A model generated the notes under the pieces. That model made no database searches. It was not told the DNA's origin and saw only the letters and a program-made list of their open reading frames with translations. A program made the position numbers and the translations under genes. A stretch of 64,000 bases of DNA from Ferruginibacter albus (GTDB lineage Bacteria; Bacteroidota; Bacteroidia; Chitinophagales; Chitinophagaceae). The stretch is from assembly GCF_020042285.1 (NCBI RefSeq), contig NZ_CP083388.1, positions 2,444,001-2,508,000 of the forward strand, given 5' to 3'. Below, one piece after another: positions 1-8,853 of this stretch; the stretch's first letter is position 1, and every line of letters starts with the position of its first letter.

Positions 1-1
1 G

Positions 2-1045
2 GTGGATATAGTGGTAGGACCGGATGCTTACAGAACATTACCTGCTTTAATTGAAGAAGCAGAAGGCGGACAAAAAGCAGTGAATGTTTTATTAAGCCGC
101 GAAGAAACCTATGCGGATATTTCACCCGTTCGTTTGAACAGCAATGGCATTAATGCGTTTGTAAGCATTATGCGTGGCTGTAACAATATGTGTGCTTTTT
201 GTGTTGTTCCGTTTACCCGTGGCCGTGAGCGTAGCCGCGATGCCAATAGTATTGTTAAAGAATGTGAAGAGTTATTTAATACTGATTATAAAGAAGTAAC
301 CTTGCTGGGGCAAAATGTAGACAGCTATTATTGGGCAGATGAGCAAAAAGGTGAAACAGTAACATTTGCCATGCTGATGGAAAGAGTAGCACTGATATCT
401 CCCTTATTACGTGTGCGCTTTTCTACTTCTCATCCGAAAGATATTACAGATGAAGTATTATTCACGATGGCTAAGTACGAGAATATTTGCAACTACATCC
501 ATTTGCCTGTACAAAGCGGCAGCAGCAGGGTGTTGCAGATGATGAACAGAACGTATACAAGAGAATGGTACATCGCTAAGGTAAATCGTATTAAAGAATT
601 ATTGCCCGATTGCGGATTATCTACCGATATGATCACCGGTTTTTGTACCGAAACAGAAGAAGAGCACCGGGAATCATTAAGCCTGATGGAATATTGCAAA
701 TACGACCTGGCATATATGTATTTTTATTCCGAACGTCCCGGTACATTGGCGGCAAGAAGATACAAAGATGATATACCTGAAGAAGTGAAGAAAAGAAGAT
801 TGCAGGAAATGGTAGCATTGCATCGCACTCATTCTTTATTAAGCATGCAAAAAGAAGTAGGCAAAACATTTAAAGTATTAGTAGAAGGGATTTCTAAAAA
901 AAGTGAAGAGCATTTATATGGCAGAAACGATCAGAATAAAGTAATTGTTTTTCCGAAAGAAAATTACCAGCCCGGTGAATATGTATATGTAAAAGTGAAT
1001 AGCTGTACGGCAGGAACATTAATTGGAGAAGCGATCGTTAATTAA
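2..1045 (+). CDS. miaB: tRNA-2-methylthio-N6-dimethylallyladenosine synthase MiaB (5' partial)
   Basis: Radical-SAM methylthiotransferase that adds a methylthio group to i6A37 of tRNAs reading UNN codons. The window starts inside the gene, so the N-terminal UPF0004 domain with its three cluster cysteines is mostly missing; the GTG at base 2 is not the real start. Visible are the radical-SAM cluster motif CNNMCAFC (residues 60-67 of the fragment) followed by [11 protein letters not shown], the HLPVQSGSS motif, and a C-terminal TRAM region ending at the stop. It heads a + strand run leading into the sigma-54 activator. Family assignment is secure from the motif set; MtaB or RimO are less likely because of the [11 protein letters not shown] context. 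Confidence 0.95.
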   Translation: MDIVVGPDAYRTLPALIEEAEGGQKAVNVLLSREETYADISPVRLNSNGINAFVSIMRGCNNMCAFCVVPFTRGRERSRDANSIVKECEELFNTDYKEVTLLGQNVDSYYWADEQKGETVTFAMLMERVALISPLLRVRFSTSHPKDITDEVLFTMAKYENICNYIHLPVQSGSSRVLQMMNRTYTREWYIAKVNRIKELLPDCGLSTDMITGFCTETEEEHRESLSLMEYCKYDLAYMYFYSERPGTLAARRYKDDIPEEVKKRRLQEMVALHRTHSLLSMQKEVGKTFKVLVEGISKKSEEHLYGRNDQNKVIVFPKENYQPGEYVYVKVNSCTAGTLIGEAIVN

Positions 1046-1098
1046 TAATCTATAATTAACAATTAGTAATTATTTACTTTTTGTTGGAGCTAAGAAAT

Positions 1099-2340
1099 AT
1101 GGCAGACATACAAAGTATTAAAAACCGTTTTGGAATCATAGGCAACTCCCCTGCTTTAAATCATGCATTGGATATTGCAGCACAGGTTGCCAATACAGAT
1201 TTAAGCGTATTGATAAATGGTGAAAGCGGTGTAGGTAAAGAAGTAATATCGCAGATCATACATTCTTTATCTGCAAGAAAACACAATCCTTTTATTGCGG
1301 TTAACTGCGGCGCTATTCCCGAAGGCACCATCGATTCCGAATTATTCGGACACGAAAAAGGTTCTTTCACCGGCGCTGTTGATAGTCGTAAAGGTTATTT
1401 TGAAACAGTGAACGGCGGTACAATTTTTTTAGATGAAATTGGTGAAATGCCGTTGGGTACGCAAGCCCGTTTGTTGCGTGTACTGGAAACCGGTGAATAC
1501 ATTCGTGTAGGAAGCAGCAAAGTACAAAAAACCGATGTGCGTGTAATTGCAGCTACCAATAAGGACCTGTTGGATTTTACACAGATAGGCAAATTCCGAG
1601 AAGACCTGTACTATCGTTTAAATACAGTGCCCATCCGCATTCCGGCATTGAGAGACAGAAAGGAAGACATCCCTTTATTGTTCAGAAAATTTGCTGCTGA
1701 TTTTGCAGACCGTTATAAAGGCGCTCCCATACAGTTAAATGAAGAGGCAAAAACAGAGTTGGCTAATTACAGTTGGCCCGGTAACGTAAGAGAGTTAAAA
1801 AATATGGCAGAGCAAATATCTGTTTTGGCAAAAGAAAAAACTGTTACCGCAAAAGATCTGCAGGCATTTTTGCCCGATCATAGCCAGAATCGTTTACCCG
1901 TTCTGGTTAGTGGCAAAGGCGCTGTTAGCCAGCAGGAGTTTGCCAATGAAAGAGAGATATTATACAAATTGTTCTTCGACATGAAGAAGGATGTTACCGA
2001 ACTGAAGAAGATATTGTTTGATATGTTGCAGAATCCTAATGGTGCAAGGCATATCCCTGTTTATAACGATAATCTTATTTCAGAAATTCCCTCGGCTCCT
2101 CCCGTTACATCATATAGTCAGCAGCCGTCACAACCTGTAATTATTAATCAGAATGGTTCCGGAAATATAGATCATCATGAAGATGTTGAAGAATCATTAA
2201 GCATAATGGATAAGGAAAAAGAGCTTATCATCAAGGCATTAAAAAAACACAAAGGCAAACGTAAAGATGCTTCTGCCGACCTGGGTATAAGTGAAAGAAC
2301 ACTTTACAGAAAATTAAAAGAGTATGATATTGAAGAGTAA
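1099..2340 (+). CDS. sigma-54-dependent Fis-family transcriptional activator without receiver domain
   Basis: AAA+ activator of sigma-54 RNA polymerase. It starts almost directly with the AAA+ domain: Walker A GESGVGKE at about residues 41-48, the sigma-54 contact loop as GSFTGA at about 88-93 (usual form GAFTGA), then Walker B and arginine-finger regions. A linker of roughly 100 residues leads to a C-terminal Fis-type helix-turn-helix (RKDASADLGISERTLYRKL). No receiver, GAF or PAS input domain is present, so it may be active by default or controlled by another protein. I chose the ATG at 1099, preceded by GGAG about 10 bases upstream, over the TTG at 1081. The stop overlaps the lptE start. 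Bacteroidota often carry this regulator beside lptE and secG; its targets are unknown. Confidence 0.9.
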   Translation: MADIQSIKNRFGIIGNSPALNHALDIAAQVANTDLSVLINGESGVGKEVISQIIHSLSARKHNPFIAVNCGAIPEGTIDSELFGHEKGSFTGAVDSRKGYFETVNGGTIFLDEIGEMPLGTQARLLRVLETGEYIRVGSSKVQKTDVRVIAATNKDLLDFTQIGKFREDLYYRLNTVPIRIPALRDRKEDIPLLFRKFAADFADRYKGAPIQLNEEAKTELANYSWPGNVRELKNMAEQISVLAKEKTVTAKDLQAFLPDHSQNRLPVLVSGKGAVSQQEFANEREILYKLFFDMKKDVTELKKILFDMLQNPNGARHIPVYNDNLISEIPSAPPVTSYSQQPSQPVIINQNGSGNIDHHEDVEESLSIMDKEKELIIKALKKHKGKRKDASADLGISERTLYRKLKEYDIEE

Positions 2341-2887
2341 TGTAGAGGCAAAAAGCAAAAAGTTTAATAGATACATTGCCTCATTAAAGTTGTTGGTAGG
2401 GTTAAGCCTAGTGCTTTACGCTTTCAGCTTTTCCACCTGCAAGTATTCTTTTAAAGATACCTCTCCTATTCCCGTAGATGTAAAAACATTCAGGGTAAAT
2501 TATTTGGAGAACAAAGCCCGGTATATTAATACACAATTAAGTCCGCAACTCACCGAAAAACTAAAACAAAAAATTATCGGCAATACCCGCTTACGTCAAA
2601 CCAACGATGACAGCGCTCATTATGATATCAGCGGTTTTGTATCGCAATACGATGTAAGCACCAGCGGCATCAGTGGCGCTTCCGTTGCTACCAACCGGTT
2701 AACGGTCAGCTTTCATCTGATCTTTAAAAACAATATCGACCCTACTAAAAACTTTGAAGCGGATATTTCCAATAACTTCGATTTCCCCGCATCTCAAACC
2801 CTAACGCAAGCAGAAGGTTCTTTAAGCGACCAGATCATTTCGAATACGGTTGATGGTATCTTTAATAAGATATTCTCTAACTGGTAA
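2324..2887 (+). CDS. lptE: LptE-family LPS-assembly lipoprotein
   Basis: Putative outer-membrane lipoprotein partner of LptD, which inserts lipopolysaccharide into the outer leaflet. It has an N-terminal hydrophobic segment (about residues 20-37) ending in FSTC, a loose lipobox with Cys39 as the likely lipidation site. The following sequence, with a conserved start (DTSPIPVDVKTF) and a long amphipathic C-terminal part, matches Bacteroidota LptE. The reading frame overlaps the end of the upstream activator by 17 bases, indicating co-transcription and probable translational coupling. The Thr at -1 of the lipobox is unusual, so lipidation is not certain. Confidence 0.8.
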   Translation: MILKSNVEAKSKKFNRYIASLKLLVGLSLVLYAFSFSTCKYSFKDTSPIPVDVKTFRVNYLENKARYINTQLSPQLTEKLKQKIIGNTRLRQTNDDSAHYDISGFVSQYDVSTSGISGASVATNRLTVSFHLIFKNNIDPTKNFEADISNNFDFPASQTLTQAEGSLSDQIISNTVDGIFNKIFSNW

Positions 2888-2928
2888 TCGAATAAAATAT
2901 CCTTGGAATTGCGATTTTGAATTTGTTT

Positions 2929-2959
2929 TTTGGTATTTGTTATTTGTAAGTTAGTTTTG
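2929..2959 (+). promoter_or_regulatory. Bacteroidota-type promoter for the 2964 gene
   Basis: TTTG at 2929-2932, a 19-base spacer and TAGTTTTG at 2952-2959 fit the Bacteroidota housekeeping consensus TTTG-N19-21-TANNTTTG. The start codon at 2964 lies only five bases past the -7 box, so the message would be leaderless or nearly so. The surrounding bases form a run of TATTTG-like repeats, which lowers the specificity of the call. Confidence 0.45.
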
Positions 2960-2963
2960 AATT

Positions 2964-3833
2964 ATGCGTTCTTCTATTGATCTTTTTGAAGCCTTATTTA
3001 AAAGAAATATAACTGCTGCCGGCAATGTTGAATACCTGCAACAGCTGGCAGAGAAATATGCGTTCTTTGCTCCTGTGCAATTTTATTTATTGCAACAGAA
3101 ACCGGAGAGCGATGCTGATTACAACCAGGTAGCAGCAAAACTAAATTTGCTGTTGAACAATTCTTATTGGGTGAATTTTCAGCTAATGCATACCAATGAA
3201 GAAATTGCTAATATTACTTCTACAGTAACTGAAACCCCGGCTATTGAAGATACTGTTCCGGCGAATGAGCCTGAAAGCACTATTATACCGGTTAACGAGC
3301 CTACTCACGAAGAGGTAGAAAACATAGAACAACCGCAGGAATTTGCAAGCAAAGAAAGCGTCGCATCGGCAACTGAAGAACCAGAAATTATACCCGCAGA
3401 AACACCGAATGAGCCGCCGCTCCCAATTTTGAATTTTAAACAGGAAACTATTTCCGGCACCGAGCTGCTTTTTGAGCCTTTGCATACAACTGATTACTTT
3501 GCCAGCCAGGGAATCAAATTAAGTACGGATGTTCAACCGGCAGATAAATTAGGCAACCAGTTAAAGAGCTTTACACAATGGTTAAAGGAAATGAAAAAGA
3601 TCAATGTGAACAAGCCTACCATCGATCTAAACACAGCTACAGACAATTCAATAGAAAAACTTGCCGAAAAGTCGAATGTAGAGAATGAAATAGTTACCGA
3701 AACAATGGCTGAGGTTTTGATACAACAGGGCAAAATAGAAAAAGCCATTGAAGTATGGCAAAAATTAAGTTTGCTCAATCCTTCTAAAAGTGCTTACTTT
3801 GCAGCCAAAATTGAGCAATTAAAAGCGCATTAG
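2964..3833 (+). CDS. hypothetical protein with C-terminal TPR-like helices
   Basis: Not assigned to a named family. The 289-residue protein has no signal peptide or membrane segment. An N-terminal part (1-75) looks helical. Residues about 80-155 are acidic and rich in Glu, Pro, Thr and Ala, probably a disordered linker. The C-terminus from about 245 has one TPR-like helix pair (EVLIQQGKIEKAIEVWQKL). It ends one base before secG and follows lptE, so it is probably co-transcribed with secG. A role in secretion or envelope assembly is only suggested by this position. Confidence 0.7.
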   Translation: MRSSIDLFEALFKRNITAAGNVEYLQQLAEKYAFFAPVQFYLLQQKPESDADYNQVAAKLNLLLNNSYWVNFQLMHTNEEIANITSTVTETPAIEDTVPANEPESTIIPVNEPTHEEVENIEQPQEFASKESVASATEEPEIIPAETPNEPPLPILNFKQETISGTELLFEPLHTTDYFASQGIKLSTDVQPADKLGNQLKSFTQWLKEMKKINVNKPTIDLNTATDNSIEKLAEKSNVENEIVTETMAEVLIQQGKIEKAIEVWQKLSLLNPSKSAYFAAKIEQLKAH

Positions 3834-3834
3834 C

Positions 3835-4173
3835 ATGTTAATCATCTTTATTATTTTGATCATTTTATCAGCAGTTATCTTAGGAGCGATCGTATTGATC
3901 CAAAACCCTAAAGGAGGCGGTCTATCAGGCAGTTTCGGCGGAATCGGCAACCAATTAATGGGGGTAAAACAAACTACCGATATATTGGAAAAAGGAACCT
4001 GGATCTTTGCCGGTCTTTTGGCTATTTTATGCATCCTGTCTCCTATGTTCATTCCAAAAGAGGCTGGCAGTTCGTCTAAAAGTGGAGAACTGATCCAAAA
4101 AACGTCTGCAACACCTCCGGCAGCTCCTTCCGGCAATACAGGAACTTTGCCCGGCAATCAACCATCAAAATAA
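3835..4173 (+). CDS. secG: preprotein translocase subunit SecG
   Basis: Small inner-membrane subunit of the SecYEG channel. Two membrane segments (residues about 2-22 and 55-75) flank the family motif LIQNPKGGGLSGSFGG. The C-terminal tail is Ser/Pro/Gly-rich and somewhat long, as is common in Bacteroidota. It starts one base after the stop of the TPR-like gene, so the two are surely one transcript, and it is followed by a strong terminator at 4193. Confidence 0.93.
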   Translation: MLIIFIILIILSAVILGAIVLIQNPKGGGLSGSFGGIGNQLMGVKQTTDILEKGTWIFAGLLAILCILSPMFIPKEAGSSSKSGELIQKTSATPPAAPSGNTGTLPGNQPSK

Positions 4174-4192
4174 ATATTTATAAAATATTCAC

Positions 4193-4221
4193 AACCCTGT
4201 CGCATAACGACAGGGTTTTTT
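4193..4221 (+). terminator. Rho-independent terminator after secG
   Basis: A perfect 10-base-pair stem (4193-4202 with 4208-4217), a five-base loop CATAA, and a T run continuing past the stem. It closes the activator-lptE-secG transcript 20 bases after the secG stop. Confidence 0.92.
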
Positions 4222-4264
4222 ATTTTACTTGCGTATAATTCGTGTTTTAAAACTCGTGTAAAAA

Positions 4265-5287
4265 ATGAAAAAACTTTTCCGCTTCCTCTTTTTAATAATC
4301 CTGGCAATAACAATTGGTGTGGTATGGCTTTTATTTGGCAGCAGCACCCATTTCAACGAAAGCAAAAAAAACTTTTACATACATACCGGCAGCAGCTTTA
4401 ATGATGTGGTTCATGGATTGGAAGAACAAAACATTCTTTCCGGTACAGCTTTATTCACAAAACTGGCTGCCGTTACAGGATATAATGACAATACGGTAAA
4501 ACCCGGAAGATATGTGATAAGTAATGGCGCAAGCTTATTCAGCATTTTACGCAAATTAAAATCCGGCGGTCAAACAACTGTTGATCTTGTAATTACCAAA
4601 CTCCGTACAAAAGAAGACCTGGCAAAAAAGATCGCTGCCAATTTTGAATGTGACTCTGCAAATGTTATGAAATTCCTGAACAGCAATGATTCTCTTACAA
4701 CATATGACCTGGATAGTAATACCGTGATGACGGCTGTCTTTCCAAACACTTATAATTTATTCTGGAATACGTCTTTCTCCCGCATCTTTAAAAAGTTATT
4801 TACAGAACATGAACGTTTCTGGACGGATGAAAGAAAAAAGCAGGCAGCAGCAAAAGGCTTAACGATGGTTCAGGCATATACACTGGCAAGTATCATTGAA
4901 GAAGAAACAAGGTTTGATGAAGAGAAAAGTAAGATCGCAGGCGTGTATTTAAACCGCATAAAAACCAATATGAAGCTACAGGCTGATCCCACAATAAAAT
5001 TTGCATTAAAAGATTTTACCTTAAAAAGGATTTATGATGGGCATATCAATCGCAGCGCCGAATCACCTTACAATACCTATACACATTTAGGATTGCCGCC
5101 CGGTCCCATTTGTACTCCCTCTATTAAAACGATCGATATTGTTTTGAACGCACCTGCAACCGATTACCTGTATTTTGTAGCGCAACCTAATAATTCAGGA
5201 CTTTCCAATTTTGCAAGCACGTACCAGCAACACAGTATTTATGCAAAAATGTATCAACGCTACTTAGATAGTATTAATATTAAATAG
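4265..5287 (+). CDS. mltG: endolytic peptidoglycan transglycosylase MltG
   Basis: Inner-membrane lytic transglycosylase (YceG family) that cuts nascent glycan strands and is thought to set their length. One N-terminal membrane anchor (residues about 4-25) is followed by a LysM-like region and the catalytic domain. The motif LASIIEEET places the predicted catalytic glutamate at about residue 212, and the family signatures LQADPTIKFAL and SPYNTY..GLPPGPI..PS are intact. Its 340 residues are normal for the family. It starts a new unit after the secG terminator and is followed 21 bases later by the YihY gene. Confidence 0.95.
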   Translation: MKKLFRFLFLIILAITIGVVWLLFGSSTHFNESKKNFYIHTGSSFNDVVHGLEEQNILSGTALFTKLAAVTGYNDNTVKPGRYVISNGASLFSILRKLKSGGQTTVDLVITKLRTKEDLAKKIAANFECDSANVMKFLNSNDSLTTYDLDSNTVMTAVFPNTYNLFWNTSFSRIFKKLFTEHERFWTDERKKQAAAKGLTMVQAYTLASIIEEETRFDEEKSKIAGVYLNRIKTNMKLQADPTIKFALKDFTLKRIYDGHINRSAESPYNTYTHLGLPPGPICTPSIKTIDIVLNAPATDYLYFVAQPNNSGLSNFASTYQQHSIYAKMYQRYLDSINIK

Positions 5288-5308
5288 CTTCTTATATTGT
5301 GTTTGTAA

Positions 5309-6280
5309 ATGCTGAAGATCGAACGCATTATATTAACAACTCCTCCTATTTCTTTTGTAGTACGCAAAAGCAAACACTGGATATTACCCGGCTTTGAAGG
5401 CGTGCCGTTATTTGATGTACTGAAATTCTTCCGAAAGCAATTAAAAACAGCCAGTCTTACAGAAAGAGCTTCCGCCATTTCCTACAATTTTATTATGGCG
5501 ATACCTCCTTCTTTATTATTCCTGTTTACGTTATTACCAAGTCTTCCTTTTATAAAAAAGTTAGATCTTAAAAAGCAGCTCACTTTCTTGATACGGGATA
5601 TTATTCCCGCTAAAGGCTACAATGATTCTATCATTAATTTCATCAACAGCACTTTCTTCCAATCCCCCCGCATCGAATTGATCTCTACCAGTTTGATACT
5701 GGCACTATTCTTTGCTTCCAACGGAATGATCGGGCTAATGCGTTCCTTCAATAAAAATTATTTAGGTTTTGAAAAACGCCATTGGCTGCGCAGTCGCTGG
5801 ATCGCTATTCGGCTTACTATGTTGATATTTGGATTAGTATTAAGCTGCCTTATCTTATTGGTAACGCAACGTACTGCTTTAAAATGGATCGGTATTCAAA
5901 GCGCCGCTATAAGAGAGACGATTATTTACCTGCGATGGATATTGATCGTTACACTAATGTATTACTCGATTGCATTTATTTACAAGTTAGCGCCGGCGGT
6001 AAAAAAAAGATGGAGCTTAAAATCGCCGGGAACTATACTGGCAGCTTCTTTAAGCTTATTGGCTACTTATGGCTTTTCTACTTTCGTAAATAATTTCGGG
6101 CGTTATAATGCGTTGTATGGTTCTATCAGTGCCATCATCGTTTTAATGGCGCTTATTTATATCAACTCCTTAATGTTGTTGATAGGCTTTGAATTAAATG
6201 TTAGTATTAATTCTTTAAAAGCAATTGCAGAGCACAGGATGGAAGAAGAAAAGAAGAAAACTTCTACAACTACGAAATAA
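5309..6280 (+). CDS. YihY/virulence factor BrkB family membrane protein
   Basis: Integral inner-membrane protein with about six predicted membrane segments (for example residues 65-85, 125-150, 172-195, 208-228, 245-265 and 275-300). It carries the family hallmarks: the SLTERASAISYNFIMAIPPS-like first segment, SNGMIGLMRSFNKNY, and the C-terminal RYNALYGSISAIIVLMAL. The family was once mis-named ribonuclease BN; its function is unclear. The C-terminal tail is Lys/Glu-rich. It lies 21 bases after mltG and two bases before the WG-repeat gene, so the three probably form one operon. Confidence 0.9.
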   Translation: MLKIERIILTTPPISFVVRKSKHWILPGFEGVPLFDVLKFFRKQLKTASLTERASAISYNFIMAIPPSLLFLFTLLPSLPFIKKLDLKKQLTFLIRDIIPAKGYNDSIINFINSTFFQSPRIELISTSLILALFFASNGMIGLMRSFNKNYLGFEKRHWLRSRWIAIRLTMLIFGLVLSCLILLVTQRTALKWIGIQSAAIRETIIYLRWILIVTLMYYSIAFIYKLAPAVKKRWSLKSPGTILAASLSLLATYGFSTFVNNFGRYNALYGSISAIIVLMALIYINSLMLLIGFELNVSINSLKAIAEHRMEEEKKKTSTTTK

Positions 6281-6282
6281 TT

Positions 6283-7209
6283 ATGGCTTCTAAAATAAAA
6301 TTAAGATATACCCTTTTTATTGTTCTTTATTTGCATCCGGGTTTTTCTTTTTGCCAAAACTCTAAGCCGCTTACCAATTTCTCTGCAACAGAAAAATGCC
6401 TTTACAATTTTTTATCAGACAATAATTATATCCCTAAATCGCAAAGCCTTAATGATAGTTTTTATATTTTAAGTAAGGATAGTTTATTCATGTTTCAATG
6501 CCCGTTGAAAAAAACCGATACTACTTATATCTTGATCCATTTAATAAAAGACGGCAAAGAAAAATGCTCAACCATAAAATGGAAAATTGACAACATTGAA
6601 TACATCATAAAAGGAATAACCCGCTATAATTCTGCATCTCACTACAAAAAATACTTTGATAGTTCAGATGTTTTCAGCAGCGATCTACTTGCGGTAAAAA
6701 GAAATAACAAATGGGGTGTTATAAATAGTTTTGGTGAAATTATTGTTCCTATAGAATTTGATGAACTTAAACCACATAGCTTGGGTATATGGGCTAAAAA
6801 AGATGTGCAGGTGAAAATTTTTGGAATAAGAAATACCGGCAGCACTATTAGAACAATTGCACAAAGCGATTATTTTGACGACATCGGAATAACTTCTCCC
6901 AAATTTAAGCCTTCCGGATTACGCCTTACAGGAGTTAAAAAAAATGGCAGGAATGGTATGGTGAATGCTGATCTAAACTTGATAGTTCCTATAGTCTACG
7001 ATAAGTTGAACATTCTTGGGCAAAAATTTCTACTTGGATCCAGGTTGAAAAAAATTGTACTGATCGATCCTGTCAACGGTAAAGAAATATCTTCATTATA
7101 TGATAAGGTCGCTTTATCAAATGATGGAACGTATTTATTAACTTCTATCGAAATAAACGGTAAAATAGTACAGGGAAAAATAGATATTAATGGCAAAGAA
7201 GTTGAGTAG
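6283..7209 (+). CDS. secreted WG-repeat-containing protein
   Basis: A signal peptide ends in FSFCQ, predicting cleavage just before Gln, the usual Bacteroidota pattern. The C-terminal two thirds contain WG-type repeats, with units such as NNKWGVINSFGEIIVPIEFDE (about residues 142-162), KNGRNGMVNADLNLIVPIVYDK (about 220-241) and a degenerate last one. WG repeats form beta-rich folds of unknown binding function. It starts two bases after the YihY stop, so it is probably translated from the same message. No enzymatic motif is visible. Confidence 0.8.
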   Translation: MASKIKLRYTLFIVLYLHPGFSFCQNSKPLTNFSATEKCLYNFLSDNNYIPKSQSLNDSFYILSKDSLFMFQCPLKKTDTTYILIHLIKDGKEKCSTIKWKIDNIEYIIKGITRYNSASHYKKYFDSSDVFSSDLLAVKRNNKWGVINSFGEIIVPIEFDELKPHSLGIWAKKDVQVKIFGIRNTGSTIRTIAQSDYFDDIGITSPKFKPSGLRLTGVKKNGRNGMVNADLNLIVPIVYDKLNILGQKFLLGSRLKKIVLIDPVNGKEISSLYDKVALSNDGTYLLTSIEINGKIVQGKIDINGKEVE

Positions 7210-7297
7210 ACTCAGGTAACTCCGGGATACACTATCGATGCCTTTCAACCTGCACCTAAGATCAACGCAATCGATTGAGATACTCTCTGCCTCAACC

Positions 7298-7330
7298 TTT
7301 TGCTGTTTCCCTTGTTTAATATTAACTTCG
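7298..7330 (+). promoter_or_regulatory. candidate promoter of lpdA
   Basis: TTTG at about 7299-7302, a 20-base spacer, then TAACTTCG at 7323-7330, one mismatch from TANNTTTG. Transcription would start near 7337, giving a 5' leader of about 40 bases before the ATG at 7378. It overlaps the longer but unlikely reading-frame start at 7300, which supports the 7378 start. Confidence 0.4.
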
Positions 7331-7377
7331 CAACCGCAATAAAGCATTCAATATTAAATCTTAAATACACGATCAAC

Positions 7378-8766
7378 ATGGCATACGATGTAATTGTATT
7401 AGGCAGCGGACCCGGTGGTTATCCTGCAGCAATAAGAGCAAGTCAGTTAGGCAAAAAAGTAGCAATTGTAGAGAGAGAGAGCTTAGGGGGCATTTGTTTA
7501 AACTGGGGTTGTATTCCTACCAAAGCATTATTAAAAAGTTCGCAGGTATTTGAATATGCCAAACATTCGGTTGATTATGGAATTAACATCAGTAATCCAA
7601 CGGCCGACTTCGGTGGGGTTATCAAACGCAGTCGTGGTGTAGCAGATAAAATGAGCAAAGGCGTTCAATTCTTAATGAAGAAGAATAAGATAGATGTGAT
7701 AATGGGAACCGGCAAGTTCTTAGCTAAAGATAAATTGGAAATAACAGCCGCTGATGGAAGCAAACAAACTCTGGAAGCAAAGAACATTGTTATTGCAACC
7801 GGCGGCCGAGCCCGTCAATTGCCAAGTTTACCAATAGATGGTAAAAAAATTATTGGTTACCGTGAAGCAATGATATTACCTACACAACCTAAAAGCATGA
7901 TCGTGGTAGGTAGCGGTGCTATTGGTGTTGAGTTTGCCTATTTTTATAACAGCATTGGAACCAAAGTAACCATTGTTGAATTCTTGCCAAGAATAGTTCC
8001 GGTTGAAGATGAAGACATTTCTAAAGAACTGGAAAAACAATTCAAAAAACAAGGTATCGACATTATGACCAACAGCGAAGTGTTGAGTGTTGATACAAGC
8101 GGTACCGGCGTAAAAGCAAAAGTAAAAACGCAAACGGGAGAAATTACGTTAGAAGCTGATATTGTTTTAAGTGCCGTAGGTGTTGTTGCTAACGTTGAAA
8201 ACATTGGTTTAGAAACATTAGGTGTAAAAGTTGAAAAAGGAAAAATAATTGTAGATGCCAACCAGCAAACGAGTGTTCCGGGTTTATATGCCATTGGTGA
8301 TTGTACTCCGGGACAGGCTTTAGCTCACGTCGCTACCAAAGAAGGTATCAATGCTGCAGAACATTTAGCTGGTCATCATCCTACTCCTATTGATTATAAT
8401 AATATTCCGGGTTGTACATATTGTACGCCCGAAGTTGCCAGCGTTGGTTATACCGAAAAAGCAGCAAAAGATGCAGGCTATGAAATTAAAGTAGGTAAGT
8501 TCCCTTTCATAGCAAGTGGTAAAGCTACTGCTGCAGGCGCTACAGAAGGTTTTGTAAAAGTTATTTTTGATGCAAAATACGGTGAATTCTTAGGTTGTCA
8601 TATGATCGGTTACGGCGTTACCGAAAACATTGCAGAAGCTGTGGCAGCACGCAAACTGGAAACAACCGGTCATGAATTATTGAATGCTATTCACCCGCAC
8701 CCAACCATCAGCGAAGCTATAAAAGAAGCAACCGCTGTGGCTTATGGCGAAGCAACCGATATCTAA
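7378..8766 (+). CDS. lpdA: dihydrolipoyl dehydrogenase (E3)
   Basis: FAD- and NAD-dependent E3 component of 2-oxoacid dehydrogenase complexes; it reoxidises dihydrolipoamide. Visible features are the N-terminal FAD-binding GSGPGGYPAA, the redox-active disulfide in GGICLNWGCIPTK, the NAD-binding GSGAIGVEFA, the second FAD motif YAIGDC, and the C-terminal catalytic HPHPTISE. The 462 residues from ATG 7378 match the family. Trp between the two active-site cysteines (CLNWGC) replaces the usual Val and is common in Bacteroidota E3. No E1 or E2 gene is adjacent. A terminator follows. Confidence 0.95.
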   Translation: MAYDVIVLGSGPGGYPAAIRASQLGKKVAIVERESLGGICLNWGCIPTKALLKSSQVFEYAKHSVDYGINISNPTADFGGVIKRSRGVADKMSKGVQFLMKKNKIDVIMGTGKFLAKDKLEITAADGSKQTLEAKNIVIATGGRARQLPSLPIDGKKIIGYREAMILPTQPKSMIVVGSGAIGVEFAYFYNSIGTKVTIVEFLPRIVPVEDEDISKELEKQFKKQGIDIMTNSEVLSVDTSGTGVKAKVKTQTGEITLEADIVLSAVGVVANVENIGLETLGVKVEKGKIIVDANQQTSVPGLYAIGDCTPGQALAHVATKEGINAAEHLAGHHPTPIDYNNIPGCTYCTPEVASVGYTEKAAKDAGYEIKVGKFPFIASGKATAAGATEGFVKVIFDAKYGEFLGCHMIGYGVTENIAEAVAARKLETTGHELLNAIHPHPTISEAIKEATAVAYGEATDI

Positions 8767-8790
8767 CTCAGACAGTCTTTATAATATTTT

Positions 8791-8821
8791 AAAATGCAGG
8801 CTTTTCAGTCTGCATTTTTTT
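8791..8821 (+). terminator. Rho-independent terminator after lpdA
   Basis: A stem of nine pairs (8791-8799 with 8810-8818), a ten-base loop and a T run, 25 bases past the lpdA stop. The ATG at 8794 that would extend the next reading frame lies inside this hairpin, which argues for the later start at 8854. Confidence 0.88.
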
Positions 8822-8853
8822 ATTGTATCTTTCTAAAACTTAAAACTATCAAC

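Noticed and set aside
8794..8853. Upstream start for the MscS gene at ATG 8794
   Set aside because: The ATG lies inside the lpdA terminator stem, and the added 20 residues resemble no MscS N-terminus.
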